Positions 18,233 through 27,206 of a stretch of 64,000 nucleotides of DNA are shown here, piece after piece. The notes beneath the pieces are model-generated. The model was not told the DNA's origin. It saw only the letters and a list, made by a program, of their open reading frames with translations, and did no database searches. The stretch covers positions 1 through 64,000 of the forward strand of contig NZ_CBCPJJ010000002.1 of assembly GCF_965118895.1 (NCBI RefSeq). The letters run 5' to 3'. Made by a program: the position numbers and the translations under genes. How positions within the stretch are numbered: the stretch's first letter is position 1; every line of letters begins with the position of its first letter. The stretch comes from Rahnella inusitata_A (GTDB lineage: Bacteria; Pseudomonadota; Gammaproteobacteria; Enterobacterales; Enterobacteriaceae).

Positions 18233-21106
18233 ATGACTCAGACTCTCAGCCAACTCGAACACAGCGAAGCGTTTATCGGCCGCCACATTGGTCCGTCTTC
18301 TCAGCAGCAGCAAGACATGCTGGAGACGGTCGGTGCCGGTTCGTTAAATGCCCTGATCCAGCAGATCGTTCCGGTCGATATTCAGTTGCCGGGGCCACCG
18401 GCCGTCGGCGATGCCGTAACCGAACATCAGGCGCTGGCTGAGCTTAAAGCCATTGCCAGCCAGAATCAGCGCTACAAATCCTACATCGGTATGGGTTACA
18501 GCGCGGTGCTGACGCCGCCGGTTATCCTGCGCAATATGCTGGAAAATCCGGGCTGGTACACCGCGTACACACCGTATCAACCCGAGGTGTCGCAGGGGCG
18601 TCTGGAATCACTGTTGAACTTCCAGCAGTTGACGCTGGATCTGACCGGTCTTGATCTGGCCTCGGCTTCATTGCTTGATGAAGCGACCGCCGCGGCTGAA
18701 GCGATGGCGCTGGCAAAACGCGCCAGCAAACTGAAAAACGCCAACCGTTTCTTTGTGGCTGACGATGTGCATCCGCAAACCCTGGACGTGGTTCGCACCC
18801 GTGCTGAAACCTTTGGCTTCGACATCATTGTCGATAAGGCTGAGAAGGTACTGGATCTTGAAGGCGTGTTCGGCGTGCTGTTACAGCAGGTCGGCACCAC
18901 AGGTGAAGTTCATGATTACAGCGCGCTGCTGGCTGAACTGAAATCCCGTAAAATTATCACCAGCGTTGCCGCTGACATTATGGCACTGGTGACGCTGACC
19001 GCGCCGGGCAAGCAGGGCGCGGATGTAGTCTTTGGTTCGGCACAGCGTTTTGGAGTGCCAATGGGTTACGGCGGCCCGCACGCGGCCTTCTTTGCCTGTA
19101 TTGATGATTTCAAACGCTCGATGCCGGGCCGCATTATCGGCGTTTCCCGCGATGCTGCAGGTAAAACCGCACTGCGCATGGCGATGCAGACCCGCGAGCA
19201 ACATATCCGCCGCGAAAAAGCCAACTCCAACATCTGTACCTCGCAGGTTTTACTGGCCAACATCGCCAGCCTGTATGCGGTATTCCACGGCCCTGAAGGC
19301 CTGAAACGCATTGCCTCACGCACTCACCGCTTGACCGACATTCTGGCCACTGGCCTGAAACAGGGCGGTCTGACCCTGCGTCACAATACCTGGTTCGATA
19401 CCCTGACCGTGGAAGTGAAAGACAAGGCCGCCGTGCTGGAACGCGCGCTGAGTTTCGGTCTGAACCTGCGTACCGATATTCACGGTGCGGTCGGCGTGAC
19501 GCTTGATGAAGCCACATCGCGCGAAGACGTGCAGATCCTGTTTGCTGCCCTGCTGGGTGACGACAACGGTCTGGATATCGATAAACTCGATAAAGCCGTC
19601 TCAACCGACAGTAACTCAATTCCTGCCGCGATGCTGCGCGTGGATCCGATCCTGACACATCCGGTATTCAATCAGTACCACAGCGAAACCGAGATGATGC
19701 GTTATATGCACCGTCTGGAGAAAAAGGATCTGGCGCTGAATCAGGCGATGATCCCGCTGGGCTCCTGTACCATGAAGCTGAATGCCGCCGCCGAGATGAT
19801 CCCAATCACCTGGCCGGAATTCGCTGAACTGCACCCGTTCTGCCCGACTGAACAGGCCGCCGGTTATCAGCAAATGATTGGTCAACTGTCACAGTGGCTG
19901 GTGCAACTGACCGGTTACGATGCTGTCTGTATGCAGCCGAACTCTGGTGCGCAGGGCGAATACGCCGGTCTGCTGGCAATCCGCCGTTACCACGAAAGCC
20001 GTAACGAAAGCAGCCGTCACATTTGCCTGATCCCAAGTTCCGCGCACGGTACCAACCCGGCGTCAGCACAGATGGCGAGCATGACGGTGGTGGTGGTTGC
20101 CTGCGACAAACAGGGCAATATCGATCTGAGCGATCTGCGTGAGAAAGCGGCGCAGGCGGGCGATGCGCTGTCTTGTATCATGGTGACGTACCCGTCTACG
20201 CACGGCGTTTACGAAGAAACCATCCGCGAAGTTTGCCAGATTGTTCATCAGTACGGCGGTCAGGTTTATCTCGACGGCGCTAACATGAACGCACAGGTCG
20301 GCATCACCACGCCAGGTTATATCGGCGCGGACGTTTCGCACCTCAACTTGCATAAAACCTTCTGTATCCCACACGGCGGCGGTGGTCCGGGCATGGGCCC
20401 TATCGGCGTGAAAGCGCATCTGGCGCCGTTTGTACCGGGTCACAGCGTAGTACAGATTGACGGCGTCCTGACGCAAAACGGCGCGGTTTCCGCCGCACCG
20501 TTCGGCAGCGCCTCCATCCTGCCAATCAGCTGGATGTACATCCGCATGATGGGCGCGGAAGGCCTGAAACAGGCCAGCCAGGTTGCGATCCTGAACGCTA
20601 ACTACATTGCCACCCGTCTGAAAGATGCTTATCCGGTGCTCTACACCGGCCGCGATGGTCGCGTGGCGCACGAATGTATTCTGGACATCCGACCGCTGAA
20701 AGAAGCCACCGGCATCAGTGAAATGGACATCGCCAAGCGTCTGATCGACTACGGCTTCCACGCCCCGACCATGTCCTTCCCGGTTGCCGGTACGCTGATG
20801 GTTGAGCCAACCGAATCAGAAAGCAAAGTCGAGCTGGATCGCTTTATCGACGCGCTGCTGGCCATCCGTGGTGAAATCGACAGCGTCGCCAAAGGCGAAT
20901 GGCCGCTGGCTGATAACCCGCTGGTGAATGCTCCGCACGTGCAGGACGAGCTGGTCAGTGAGTGGACTCATCCGTATACACGCGAACTGGCAGTCTTCCC
21001 GGCAGGCAGCGAGAATAAATACTGGCCAGCGGTGAAGCGTCTGGATGACGTGTACGGAGACAGAAACTTGTTCTGCTCATGTGTGCCGATGAGTGATTAC
21101 GAGTAA
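18233..21106 (+). CDS. gcvP: Glycine dehydrogenase (decarboxylating), P protein
   Basis: Pyridoxal-phosphate enzyme that decarboxylates glycine and loads the aminomethyl group on GcvH. The 957-residue single-chain form matches E. coli. The PLP lysine is in HLNLHKTFCIPHGGGGPG at about residue 708. The N-terminal half repeats the fold without the lysine (IGMGYSAVLTPPVILRN, then YGGPHAAFFA). The gcvTHP set is complete; an unusual repeat block follows at 21122-21678. Confidence 0.97.
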   Translation: MTQTLSQLEHSEAFIGRHIGPSSQQQQDMLETVGAGSLNALIQQIVPVDIQLPGPPAVGDAVTEHQALAELKAIASQNQRYKSYIGMGYSAVLTPPVILRNMLENPGWYTAYTPYQPEVSQGRLESLLNFQQLTLDLTGLDLASASLLDEATAAAEAMALAKRASKLKNANRFFVADDVHPQTLDVVRTRAETFGFDIIVDKAEKVLDLEGVFGVLLQQVGTTGEVHDYSALLAELKSRKIITSVAADIMALVTLTAPGKQGADVVFGSAQRFGVPMGYGGPHAAFFACIDDFKRSMPGRIIGVSRDAAGKTALRMAMQTREQHIRREKANSNICTSQVLLANIASLYAVFHGPEGLKRIASRTHRLTDILATGLKQGGLTLRHNTWFDTLTVEVKDKAAVLERALSFGLNLRTDIHGAVGVTLDEATSREDVQILFAALLGDDNGLDIDKLDKAVSTDSNSIPAAMLRVDPILTHPVFNQYHSETEMMRYMHRLEKKDLALNQAMIPLGSCTMKLNAAAEMIPITWPEFAELHPFCPTEQAAGYQQMIGQLSQWLVQLTGYDAVCMQPNSGAQGEYAGLLAIRRYHESRNESSRHICLIPSSAHGTNPASAQMASMTVVVVACDKQGNIDLSDLREKAAQAGDALSCIMVTYPSTHGVYEETIREVCQIVHQYGGQVYLDGANMNAQVGITTPGYIGADVSHLNLHKTFCIPHGGGGPGMGPIGVKAHLAPFVPGHSVVQIDGVLTQNGAVSAAPFGSASILPISWMYIRMMGAEGLKQASQVAILNANYIATRLKDAYPVLYTGRDGRVAHECILDIRPLKEATGISEMDIAKRLIDYGFHAPTMSFPVAGTLMVEPTESESKVELDRFIDALLAIRGEIDSVAKGEWPLADNPLVNAPHVQDELVSEWTHPYTRELAVFPAGSENKYWPAVKRLDDVYGDRNLFCSCVPMSDYE

Positions 21107-21121
21107 TTAAACCCTTTGGGT

Positions 21122-21215
21122 TGCGACCCAAACCGGCCTTAAGGTCAGTTTGGGCTCGCCACCCGAACCGGGTTTAAGGTCAAGACCTAGGGTTGCCACC
21201 CAAACCGGCCTTAAG
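21122..21215 (+). repeat. Three direct copies of a CCACCCAAACCGGCCTTAAG-like unit
   Basis: Copies at about 21125-21143, 21159-21178 and 21196-21215, spaced 36-37 bases; the middle one is variant (ACCCGAACCGGGTTTAAG). An inverted fourth copy is found at about 21611-21632 (CTTAAGGCCAGTTTGAGCGG). Confidence 0.8.
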
Positions 21216-21616
21216 AGGCGCCTGTCGCCGCGCCTCTTAAGAATCTCCGGCTCTTTAAAACACGCGCTATCGCCAGGCCGATGGACGTGTTCTTGTACTT
21301 CCGCGTGTGGCGCAAAACCCTGCCGCTGTGCGGTGCCTTCTCTCGGTCTTCGAGCCTATGGTCTCGAAGCCGCTCCGTTCAGCAGGATTTTTTGATTGCG
21401 CCATCTCGCCATTTTTAAAAGAAATCTGGATTGAGCAATTATCTTTTTTTTTGAAATGATCAGAGTGGGTGAAGTTGTAACCCGACCGTAGGGAACCGCG
21501 TAGCGGCGGGATTTTGCAGCAATAGCGAAAGCCGCTGAAACATAGCCGGTTTGCATGGCACATGTTTTAAAGAGCCTGGGATTCTTAAGGGGGGGCGGTG
21601 ATAAGCCCCCCTTAAG
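21210..21616. repeat. Large inverted repeat with two CTTAAG-capped hairpins
   Basis: Left hairpin 21210-21241 has a 12-bp perfect stem (CTTAAGAGGCGC). Right hairpin 21584-21616 has an 11-bp perfect stem (CTTAAGGGGGG). Inside them, 21241-21264 and 21561-21584 are 24-base inverted copies (about 21 of 24 identical, sharing GGCTCTTTAAAACA). The two hairpins have different stem bases yet both pair fully, which looks like compensatory change and hence selection on structure. It resembles a REP/MITE-like palindromic element. Confidence 0.75.
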
Positions 21617-21735
21617 GCCAGTTTGAGCGGCGAGCCCAAGGTATTGACCTTGAAATTAAAGCCAAAGCCAAAGCCAAAGTTGTCATTGAAACCATCCCCT
21701 CTATGATTTGCTTACCTTCCCCTATGGAGTTGCCC

Positions 21736-22482
21736 ATGAAAAGCGTAGCGTTAGTTACCGGTGCCAGCCGCGGCATCGGCCGTGCCACGGCGATATTACT
21801 CGCCGAACAAGGTTACGCCGTCGGCGTCAATTACCTCAATAATGAAGCTGCCGCGCAGGATGTCGTCAACCAGATCACCGCCAACGGCGGAAGGGCAATC
21901 GCTCTGCAAGCCGATATCGCTGAGGAGACGCAGGTTGTGGCCATGTTCCAGCGGTTAACCAATGAACTCGGCCCGGTTACCGCACTGGTCAATAACGCCG
22001 GGATTCTGTTCCAGCAATCGACCATCGAAAATCTCACCGCTGAGCGGATCAACCATGTGCTGTCTACCAACGTGACCGGCTATTTCCTGTGCTGTCGCGA
22101 GGCCGTGAAAATTATGTCGCATCGCCATGGTGGAAAGGGCGGGGCGATTGTGAATGTTTCCTCAGCGGCCTCCCGGCTGGGCGCACCGGGTGAATATGTG
22201 GATTACGCGGCATCGAAAGGCGCGGTTGATACCCTGACCACCGGTCTGGCACTGGAAGTGGCGGCCTGCGGTATACGTGTTAATTGCGTGCGCCCCGGTT
22301 TGATCTACACCGACATTCACGCCAGCGGCGGTGAGCCGGGGCGGGTGGATCGCGTGAAAACCAGTTTGCCGATGCAGCGCGGAGGTCAGCCGGAAGAAGT
22401 CGCGCAGGCGATTTGCTGGTTGTTGTCGGATTCAGCCTCCTACGTGACCGGCAGTTTTCTGGAGCTGGCAGGCGGAAAATAA
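21736..22482 (+). CDS. ygfF: SDR family oxidoreductase YgfF
   Basis: Short-chain dehydrogenase/reductase of unknown substrate; sugar or glucose dehydrogenase-like in annotation. The start at ATG 21736 (MKSVALVTGASRGIGRATAIL) puts the TGxxxGIG cofactor motif at residues 8-15; the product is 248 residues. NNAG is at about residue 86, the catalytic serine is in NVSSAASR and YxxxK in YVDYAASKG. E. coli ygfF also lies right after gcvP. A strong terminator follows. Confidence 0.92.
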   Translation: MKSVALVTGASRGIGRATAILLAEQGYAVGVNYLNNEAAAQDVVNQITANGGRAIALQADIAEETQVVAMFQRLTNELGPVTALVNNAGILFQQSTIENLTAERINHVLSTNVTGYFLCCREAVKIMSHRHGGKGGAIVNVSSAASRLGAPGEYVDYAASKGAVDTLTTGLALEVAACGIRVNCVRPGLIYTDIHASGGEPGRVDRVKTSLPMQRGGQPEEVAQAICWLLSDSASYVTGSFLELAGGK

Positions 22483-22501
22483 TCCCCCCTGAGAAACGTC
22501 A

Positions 22502-22526
22502 AAAGCACCTGCGGGTGCTTTTTTTA
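22502..22526 (+). terminator. Terminator after ygfF
   Basis: AAAGCACC / GGTGCTTT stem with a TGCG loop, followed by a T run to 22526. Confidence 0.9.
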
Positions 22527-22530
22527 TTCC

Positions 22531-22598
22531 CAAACGGTCAAAACAACATAAACGGTCACATGCGGTCACTGGGGCGCACGAGGAATTGTGACCGTTTG
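22531..22598. promoter_or_regulatory. Cluster of AACGGTCA half-sites, putative operator
   Basis: Contains CAAACGGTCA (22531-22540), AACGGTCACA (22551-22560), GCGGTCAC (22563-22570) and the inverted TGTGACCGTT (22587-22596). The second and fourth form a perfect 10-bp inverted repeat separated by 26 bases, and the first is an exact inverted match of TGACCGTTTG at 22589-22598. The 332-base region from ygfF to the DeoR gene has no other gene; the sites probably bind that DeoR regulator or another factor. Confidence 0.5.
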
Positions 22599-22693
22599 CA
22601 AAACTGTTGCTGTCTTGTTGCAGCCTGAATGACGATTTAATGCCGTTCCCGCCACAGATCCAAACTTTAACATTTCATCTCTTCTCATCTTTT

Positions 22694-22709
22694 CGTGACA
22701 ACTATCACA
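22694..22709. promoter_or_regulatory. Candidate CRP site upstream of the sugar operon
   Basis: CGTGA-CAACTA-TCACA fits TGTGA-N6-TCACA with one mismatch, about 105 bases before the regulator start. Catabolite control is expected for a sugar-use operon. Confidence 0.6.
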
Positions 22710-22814
22710 TGACGACAGCGGCGAAAAATGCACGCGGTCGCTTTTGAGGCACTGCGCATTCCGTAAGCATCCGGCTGCGTATCCTAATTGACATCGGGAA
22801 AGAGGAATCACCAC

Positions 22815-23672
22815 ATGCTGCCTGTAGAACGCCATCGTTTTATCACTGAAATCCTCAGCCAGCGCGGACGCATTCTGGTACAGGAAGTGGCGCAGTTATG
22901 CCGCATCTCTCTGGAGACTGCGCGGCGCGATCTGGCACTGCTGGAAAGGCGCGGGATTTTGCAACGCAGTCATGGCGGCGCGGTATTTGCCCAACATGCG
23001 GCGTCCGGGACAGCCTCGGTGCCGTCGCAGATTGAGCAGGGAGAATCGTTTCGCGATCGCAGTAACCAGTCCCCCGACAGCAAAACCCGCATCGCCAAGC
23101 GCGCGTTGCAGCTGATTAATCCCGGCGATTGTTTGCTGCTCGACAGCAGCTCAAGCAGCTGGTTTCTGGCCCGGCAGTTGCCGGACATCCAGCTGGTGGT
23201 GTTGACCAACTCGGTGCACATCATCCAGACGCTGGCGGTGAAAGCCAATGTGCGGGTTATCGGGCTGGGCGGCGAGTATTCGGCGAAGTATGAGGATTTT
23301 GTCGGCGTACTCGCCGAACAAATGCTGAAAGAGTTCGTGATCAACAAACTGTTTTTCTCCTGTCACGGCATCAGCCACGAAGGCGGTATTCGTGAAAGTA
23401 ACGAGCATCACGCACGGCTGAAACAGCAAATGCTGCTTTCCTCCGAGCACAAAATTTTGCTGGCCGATGCCAGCAAATTCGGCCGGCGCTCTTTTGCGCG
23501 GATCTGCCACTACCGGGAAATAGACACACTGATAACAGACCATCTCGAGGATGAAGAATTCCGACAGGAACTGGCCTGGAGCAACGTCAACGTAATTGAG
23601 GTTTCTCCTTCACCCCTACAGAAAAAAACTAAAAACAGCCGCAACGGCCCTCTCGCTGCGGCAAATAACTGA
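22815..23672 (+). CDS. DeoR-family transcriptional regulator of the sugar operon
   Basis: Probable repressor of the downstream transport and catabolic genes, responding to a phosphorylated sugar. The start at ATG 22815 (MLPVERHRFITEILSQRGRI) has GAGGAA upstream; the product is 285 residues. The N-terminal helix-turn-helix (VQEVAQLCRISLETARRDL) is followed by the family link RRGILQRSHGGA. The DeoR sensor domain shows DSSSSSWFLARQL and later ILLADASKFGRRS. It is the first gene of the operon and its stop is only 19 bases before the binding-protein gene. The ligand is unknown. Confidence 0.88.
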   Translation: MLPVERHRFITEILSQRGRILVQEVAQLCRISLETARRDLALLERRGILQRSHGGAVFAQHAASGTASVPSQIEQGESFRDRSNQSPDSKTRIAKRALQLINPGDCLLLDSSSSSWFLARQLPDIQLVVLTNSVHIIQTLAVKANVRVIGLGGEYSAKYEDFVGVLAEQMLKEFVINKLFFSCHGISHEGGIRESNEHHARLKQQMLLSSEHKILLADASKFGRRSFARICHYREIDTLITDHLEDEEFRQELAWSNVNVIEVSPSPLQKKTKNSRNGPLAAANN

Positions 23673-23691
23673 ACCTCTTTGGAGAGAAAAC

Positions 23692-24678
23692 ATGATCAAG
23701 AAATCCGTTCTTGCCTGCCTGTTTGCCACAGCCATGTTGTCCCTGTCAGCCCACGCCGCCGACAAAATCCGCATGGGCGTGGTGGTGAAAGTCGGCGGTA
23801 ACGCCTGGTTCAACGCGATGGAGGCCGGGATCAAAAGTGAAGCGGCCAAACGCGGGATCGACGCCTGGCAGGTCGGGCCGACCAGCGCCGATCCGGCATT
23901 GCAGGTGCGCGCCATTGAAGATCTGATTGCGCAAAAAGTGGATGTGATTGGCGTGGTGCCTAACGATGCCCGCGTGCTCGAACCGGTGCTGAAACGCGCC
24001 CACGACGCAGGGATCAAAGTCATCGTCCATGAATCCCCGGATCAGAAATACGCCGACTGGGATTTTGAAATGGTCGATGCCACCCAGCACGGCATTACGC
24101 ACATGGTCGCCCTCGCGCAGTGCATGAAAGAGAAGGGCGATTACGCGGTGTACGTCGGCAGCTTAACGGTGCCGCTGCATCAGAAATGGGCCGATGCCGC
24201 CATCAATTATCAGAAAGAGCACTACCCGAATATGCACCTGGTCGGTGACAAGTTTGGCGTCGGTGAATCCCTCGACGACAGCATCCGTACCACCAATGAT
24301 CTGATGTCCAAAGACGCCAACCTGAAAGGCATTCTGGCGATCGGTTCACAAGGCCCGATCGGTGCAGGGCGTGCGGTGCTTAACCGCGGCAAAACGGACG
24401 ATATCTGCGTATTCGGACCGTTCAGTCCGGGACAGGGCGCCAGTCTGGTCAAAGCCGGTGCCATCAAAGGCGGCTTTATCTGGAATCCGATGGTCGCCGG
24501 TGAAGTCTTCGTACGCATCGCCGAAAAGCTGGAAAAAGGCGAAAAAATCACTGACGGCATGACCATTGAAGGCATGGGCAAAGTCAAAGTAGATGACGCC
24601 ACGCACACCATTCTGGGTAACGAAACCGAAAGTCTGGACAAAGCCAATCTGCCGAAACTGGTCAAAATGGGGCTGTAA
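23692..24678 (+). CDS. Sugar ABC transporter periplasmic binding protein
   Basis: Solute receptor of a type I sugar-binding fold (LsrB/RhaS-like cluster). The signal peptide MIKKSVLACLFATAMLSLSAHA precedes the mature start ADKIRMGVVVKVGGNAWF; 328 residues in total. Two lobes and the hinge can be followed (VDVIGVVPNDARVLEPVLKRA; ILAIGSQGPIGAGRAV). It starts the structural genes for the importer, with a strong ribosome site (TTTGGAGAGAAAAC). The context with AlsE and two sugar kinases suggests D-allose, D-allulose or a related hexose or pentose; the sequence alone does not decide. Confidence 0.88.
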   Translation: MIKKSVLACLFATAMLSLSAHAADKIRMGVVVKVGGNAWFNAMEAGIKSEAAKRGIDAWQVGPTSADPALQVRAIEDLIAQKVDVIGVVPNDARVLEPVLKRAHDAGIKVIVHESPDQKYADWDFEMVDATQHGITHMVALAQCMKEKGDYAVYVGSLTVPLHQKWADAAINYQKEHYPNMHLVGDKFGVGESLDDSIRTTNDLMSKDANLKGILAIGSQGPIGAGRAVLNRGKTDDICVFGPFSPGQGASLVKAGAIKGGFIWNPMVAGEVFVRIAEKLEKGEKITDGMTIEGMGKVKVDDATHTILGNETESLDKANLPKLVKMGL

Positions 24679-24680
24679 TC

Positions 24681-26213
24681 ATGGCAATCTCCGAGATCAT
24701 TCAAACAGACAACGAACCGCTGATTGATGTACAGAATCTGTCGGTGACCTTTGGCGGACAGCGTGCGCTCAACGATATCTCCCTGCGGCTGATGCCGGGC
24801 GAAGTTCACTGCCTGGCGGGCACCAACGGCTGCGGAAAAAGTACGTTGATCAAAGTGATCTCGGGGGTTTATCAGCCGGATAACGGTTGCCAGATCACGC
24901 TCAGTTCGCCTTCGCAGGGCAGCCAGCGTTTTAGCAAGCTGTCTCCGGATCAGGCGCGGCAGTTTGGCGTTCAGGTGATTTATCAGGATCTTTCGTTGTT
25001 CCCTAACCTGAGCGTCGCCGAAAACATCGCATTCGACCACAACCTGCACGGGCTGATGGGGTGGTATCGCCCGTCACGCTTGCGGGAGACTGCACGGCGC
25101 ATTCTCACCGAACTGAATTACAGCTTAAATCTCGACAGTAAAGTCTCGACGCTGCCGATTGCCCAGCGGCAACAGGTGGCGATTTGCCGCGCGCTGGTTG
25201 CCGATGCGCGGCTGGTTATTATGGATGAACCCACCGCCTCGCTGACCCGAACCGAAGTCAACCAGCTGCTGCGCACCGTGCATTATCTGAAAAACAAAGG
25301 TATCAGCGTGGTCTTCGTCAGCCATCGCCTTGACGAAGTGCTGGAGATTTCCGACAGCGTGACGGTTATCCGCGACGGCAAAAAAGTCGGCACTTTCCCG
25401 GCTTCTGAGGTGAGCAGCGAACGTCTGACCGAGCTGATGACCGGCCTCAAACTCGATTACCGCCTGAAAGCCGCCAACATGAATGATGAACGCATCATGC
25501 TGGAAGCCGACAAACTCACCCGCGAAGGCCAGTACCACGATGTCAGTTTCAAACTGCACGCCGGTGAAGTGCTCGGCCTGTGCGGCCTGCTCGGATCCGG
25601 GCGTACCGAACTGGCGCTCAGCCTGTTTGGGATGACCAAACCGGACAGCGGCAAACTGTATCTCGACAGCAAACCGGTACGTTTTCGCGGCCATGAAGAC
25701 GCCATTAAATCCGGCATCGGCTACGTCTCGGAAGACCGGCTGACGCTCGGCCTGATCCAGCAACAGTCGGTCGGTGACAACACGGTGCTGGCGATCATGG
25801 ATCAGCTACGCAGCCGTTTTCATCTGATCGACGAATACCGCAAAAACAAGATCATTCAGCAGTGGATCGAAAAACTCGGCGTCAAAGTCGCCAATCCGGA
25901 TCAGGCGATCTCTACGCTGTCCGGCGGTAATCAGCAAAAAATCGTGCTGGCGAAATGGGTGCTGACTCAGCCGAAAATTCTGATCCTCGATTCGCCGACC
26001 GTCGGCGTGGATGTCGGTGCCAAAGCCAGCATCTATCAGCTGATCCACCAGCTGGCGGAAGAGGGGATTTCGATCCTGCTGATTTCCGACGAAGTCCCGG
26101 AAGTCTATTTCAACTGTGACCGCGTGCTGCATTTCAGCGAAGGGACGGTGGTAGGTGAATACCTGCCGCGCGGCATTACTCAGCAACAGCTTGCGGAGGC
26201 AGTCAATGCTTAA
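24681..26213 (+). CDS. Sugar ABC transporter ATPase (two nucleotide-binding domains)
   Basis: Fused double ATPase of the ribose/allose type, 510 residues. First domain: Walker A GTNGCGKST at about residues 47-55, Walker B LVIMDEPTAS, switch histidine VSHRLDE. Second domain: degenerate Walker A GLLGSGRTE, signature STLSGGNQQK and ILILDSPTVGVDVGAK. It lies two bases after the binding-protein stop and overlaps the next permease by 8 bases, so the proteins are translationally coupled. Confidence 0.93.
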   Translation: MAISEIIQTDNEPLIDVQNLSVTFGGQRALNDISLRLMPGEVHCLAGTNGCGKSTLIKVISGVYQPDNGCQITLSSPSQGSQRFSKLSPDQARQFGVQVIYQDLSLFPNLSVAENIAFDHNLHGLMGWYRPSRLRETARRILTELNYSLNLDSKVSTLPIAQRQQVAICRALVADARLVIMDEPTASLTRTEVNQLLRTVHYLKNKGISVVFVSHRLDEVLEISDSVTVIRDGKKVGTFPASEVSSERLTELMTGLKLDYRLKAANMNDERIMLEADKLTREGQYHDVSFKLHAGEVLGLCGLLGSGRTELALSLFGMTKPDSGKLYLDSKPVRFRGHEDAIKSGIGYVSEDRLTLGLIQQQSVGDNTVLAIMDQLRSRFHLIDEYRKNKIIQQWIEKLGVKVANPDQAISTLSGGNQQKIVLAKWVLTQPKILILDSPTVGVDVGAKASIYQLIHQLAEEGISILLISDEVPEVYFNCDRVLHFSEGTVVGEYLPRGITQQQLAEAVNA

Positions 26214-27195
26214 GCTCAGCCGGTTACGCCCGTCCAGCAACGAAGGCTATCTGGCCTGGGTATTGCTGGTGGTTATCGTCACTTTTTCCCTGCTCACCAA
26301 CCAGTTTCTGACCTTACAGAACCTGCTGGATCTCACTGAAAGCTACGCCGTCAGCGGCATTTTCGCGCTCGGTCTGTTTGTGGTGCTGGTCACCGGCGGT
26401 ATCGACATTTCCTTTGCAGCGGTGGCGTCGGTGGTGCAGTACATCATCGCTACGCTGGCGATCCACTTCGGCCTGAGCAGCCCGGCGGGCAGCATTTTAC
26501 TGGCTGTCGCCATCGGCACCGTGCTTGGGATGATCAACGCGATTCTGATCTACTGCCTGCGCATAGTGTCGATCATCGTCACCATCAGTATGCAGTCACT
26601 GCTGTTCGGGATGCTGATGTGGCTGACCAACGGCACCAGCCTGTACGACCTGCCTGACTGGCTGACTACGCCAATCCGGGTACTGCCGTTCAGCGTCGGC
26701 GAGCAGCATTATCAGATTGGCCTGCCGGTGGTGGTAATGCTGGGCGTCGCCGGGCTGAGCTGGATCCTGCTGAACAAAACGCACCTCGGGCGGCAGCTGT
26801 TTGCGGTCGGTGGCGATCAGGAATCAGCGCGCCGCATCGGGATCCGCGTCGGTCTGCTGCATCTTTTCGCTTACGGATATCTTGGCGCAATGGCGGCTAT
26901 CGGCGGGCTGGTGCAGGTGTATCGCGTCGGTGAAGTGGTGCCGAATGCGCTGGTCGGTGGTGAACTGGACGTCCTCGCCGCCGCGGTACTCGGCGGCGCC
27001 AGCCTCAATGGCGGCAAAGGCAGCGTGGTCGGCACACTGATGGGTGTGTTCCTGATTGGCGTGCTGAAGAACGGTCTCAACCTGATAGGTGTTTCCAGCT
27101 ACTTCATGAACATCGTCATCGGTGTGGTGATCGTCGCGGCCATCACCGTCACTCATTATAAAAAACGCAAAGAAACCGAAGTCGGCTTCGCCTGA
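26206..27195 (+). CDS. Sugar ABC transporter permease 1
   Basis: Inner-membrane subunit of the AraH/RbsC family, 329 residues from ATG 26206, which overlaps the ATPase gene by 8 bases. It has many hydrophobic segments; the family signature is visible as LVTGGIDISFAAVASVVQYI and, near the C-terminus, GELDVLAAAVLGGASLNGGK. It is paired with a second permease gene 11 bases downstream, suggesting a heterodimeric channel. Confidence 0.9.
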   Translation: MLKLSRLRPSSNEGYLAWVLLVVIVTFSLLTNQFLTLQNLLDLTESYAVSGIFALGLFVVLVTGGIDISFAAVASVVQYIIATLAIHFGLSSPAGSILLAVAIGTVLGMINAILIYCLRIVSIIVTISMQSLLFGMLMWLTNGTSLYDLPDWLTTPIRVLPFSVGEQHYQIGLPVVVMLGVAGLSWILLNKTHLGRQLFAVGGDQESARRIGIRVGLLHLFAYGYLGAMAAIGGLVQVYRVGEVVPNALVGGELDVLAAAVLGGASLNGGKGSVVGTLMGVFLIGVLKNGLNLIGVSSYFMNIVIGVVIVAAITVTHYKKRKETEVGFA

Positions 27196-27206
27196 GGAAA
27201 ATCGCT

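Larger units (their letters stand above)
21107..21735. other. gcvP-ygfF intergenic region
   Basis: 629 bases with no gene I can support. It is dominated by the direct and inverted repeats listed separately. A 98-codon minus-strand frame (21267-21563) spans the centre, but it has no ribosome site that I can see and follows the repeat geometry, so I do not call it. An array of GCCAAA units (21661-21678) closes the region before the ygfF promoter. Confidence 0.7.

Noticed and set aside
21267..21563. 98-codon minus-strand frame in the gcvP-ygfF gap
   Set aside because: It coincides with the inverted-repeat block, lacks a visible ribosome site, and its composition follows the repeats. It may be a by-product of a dispersed repeat.
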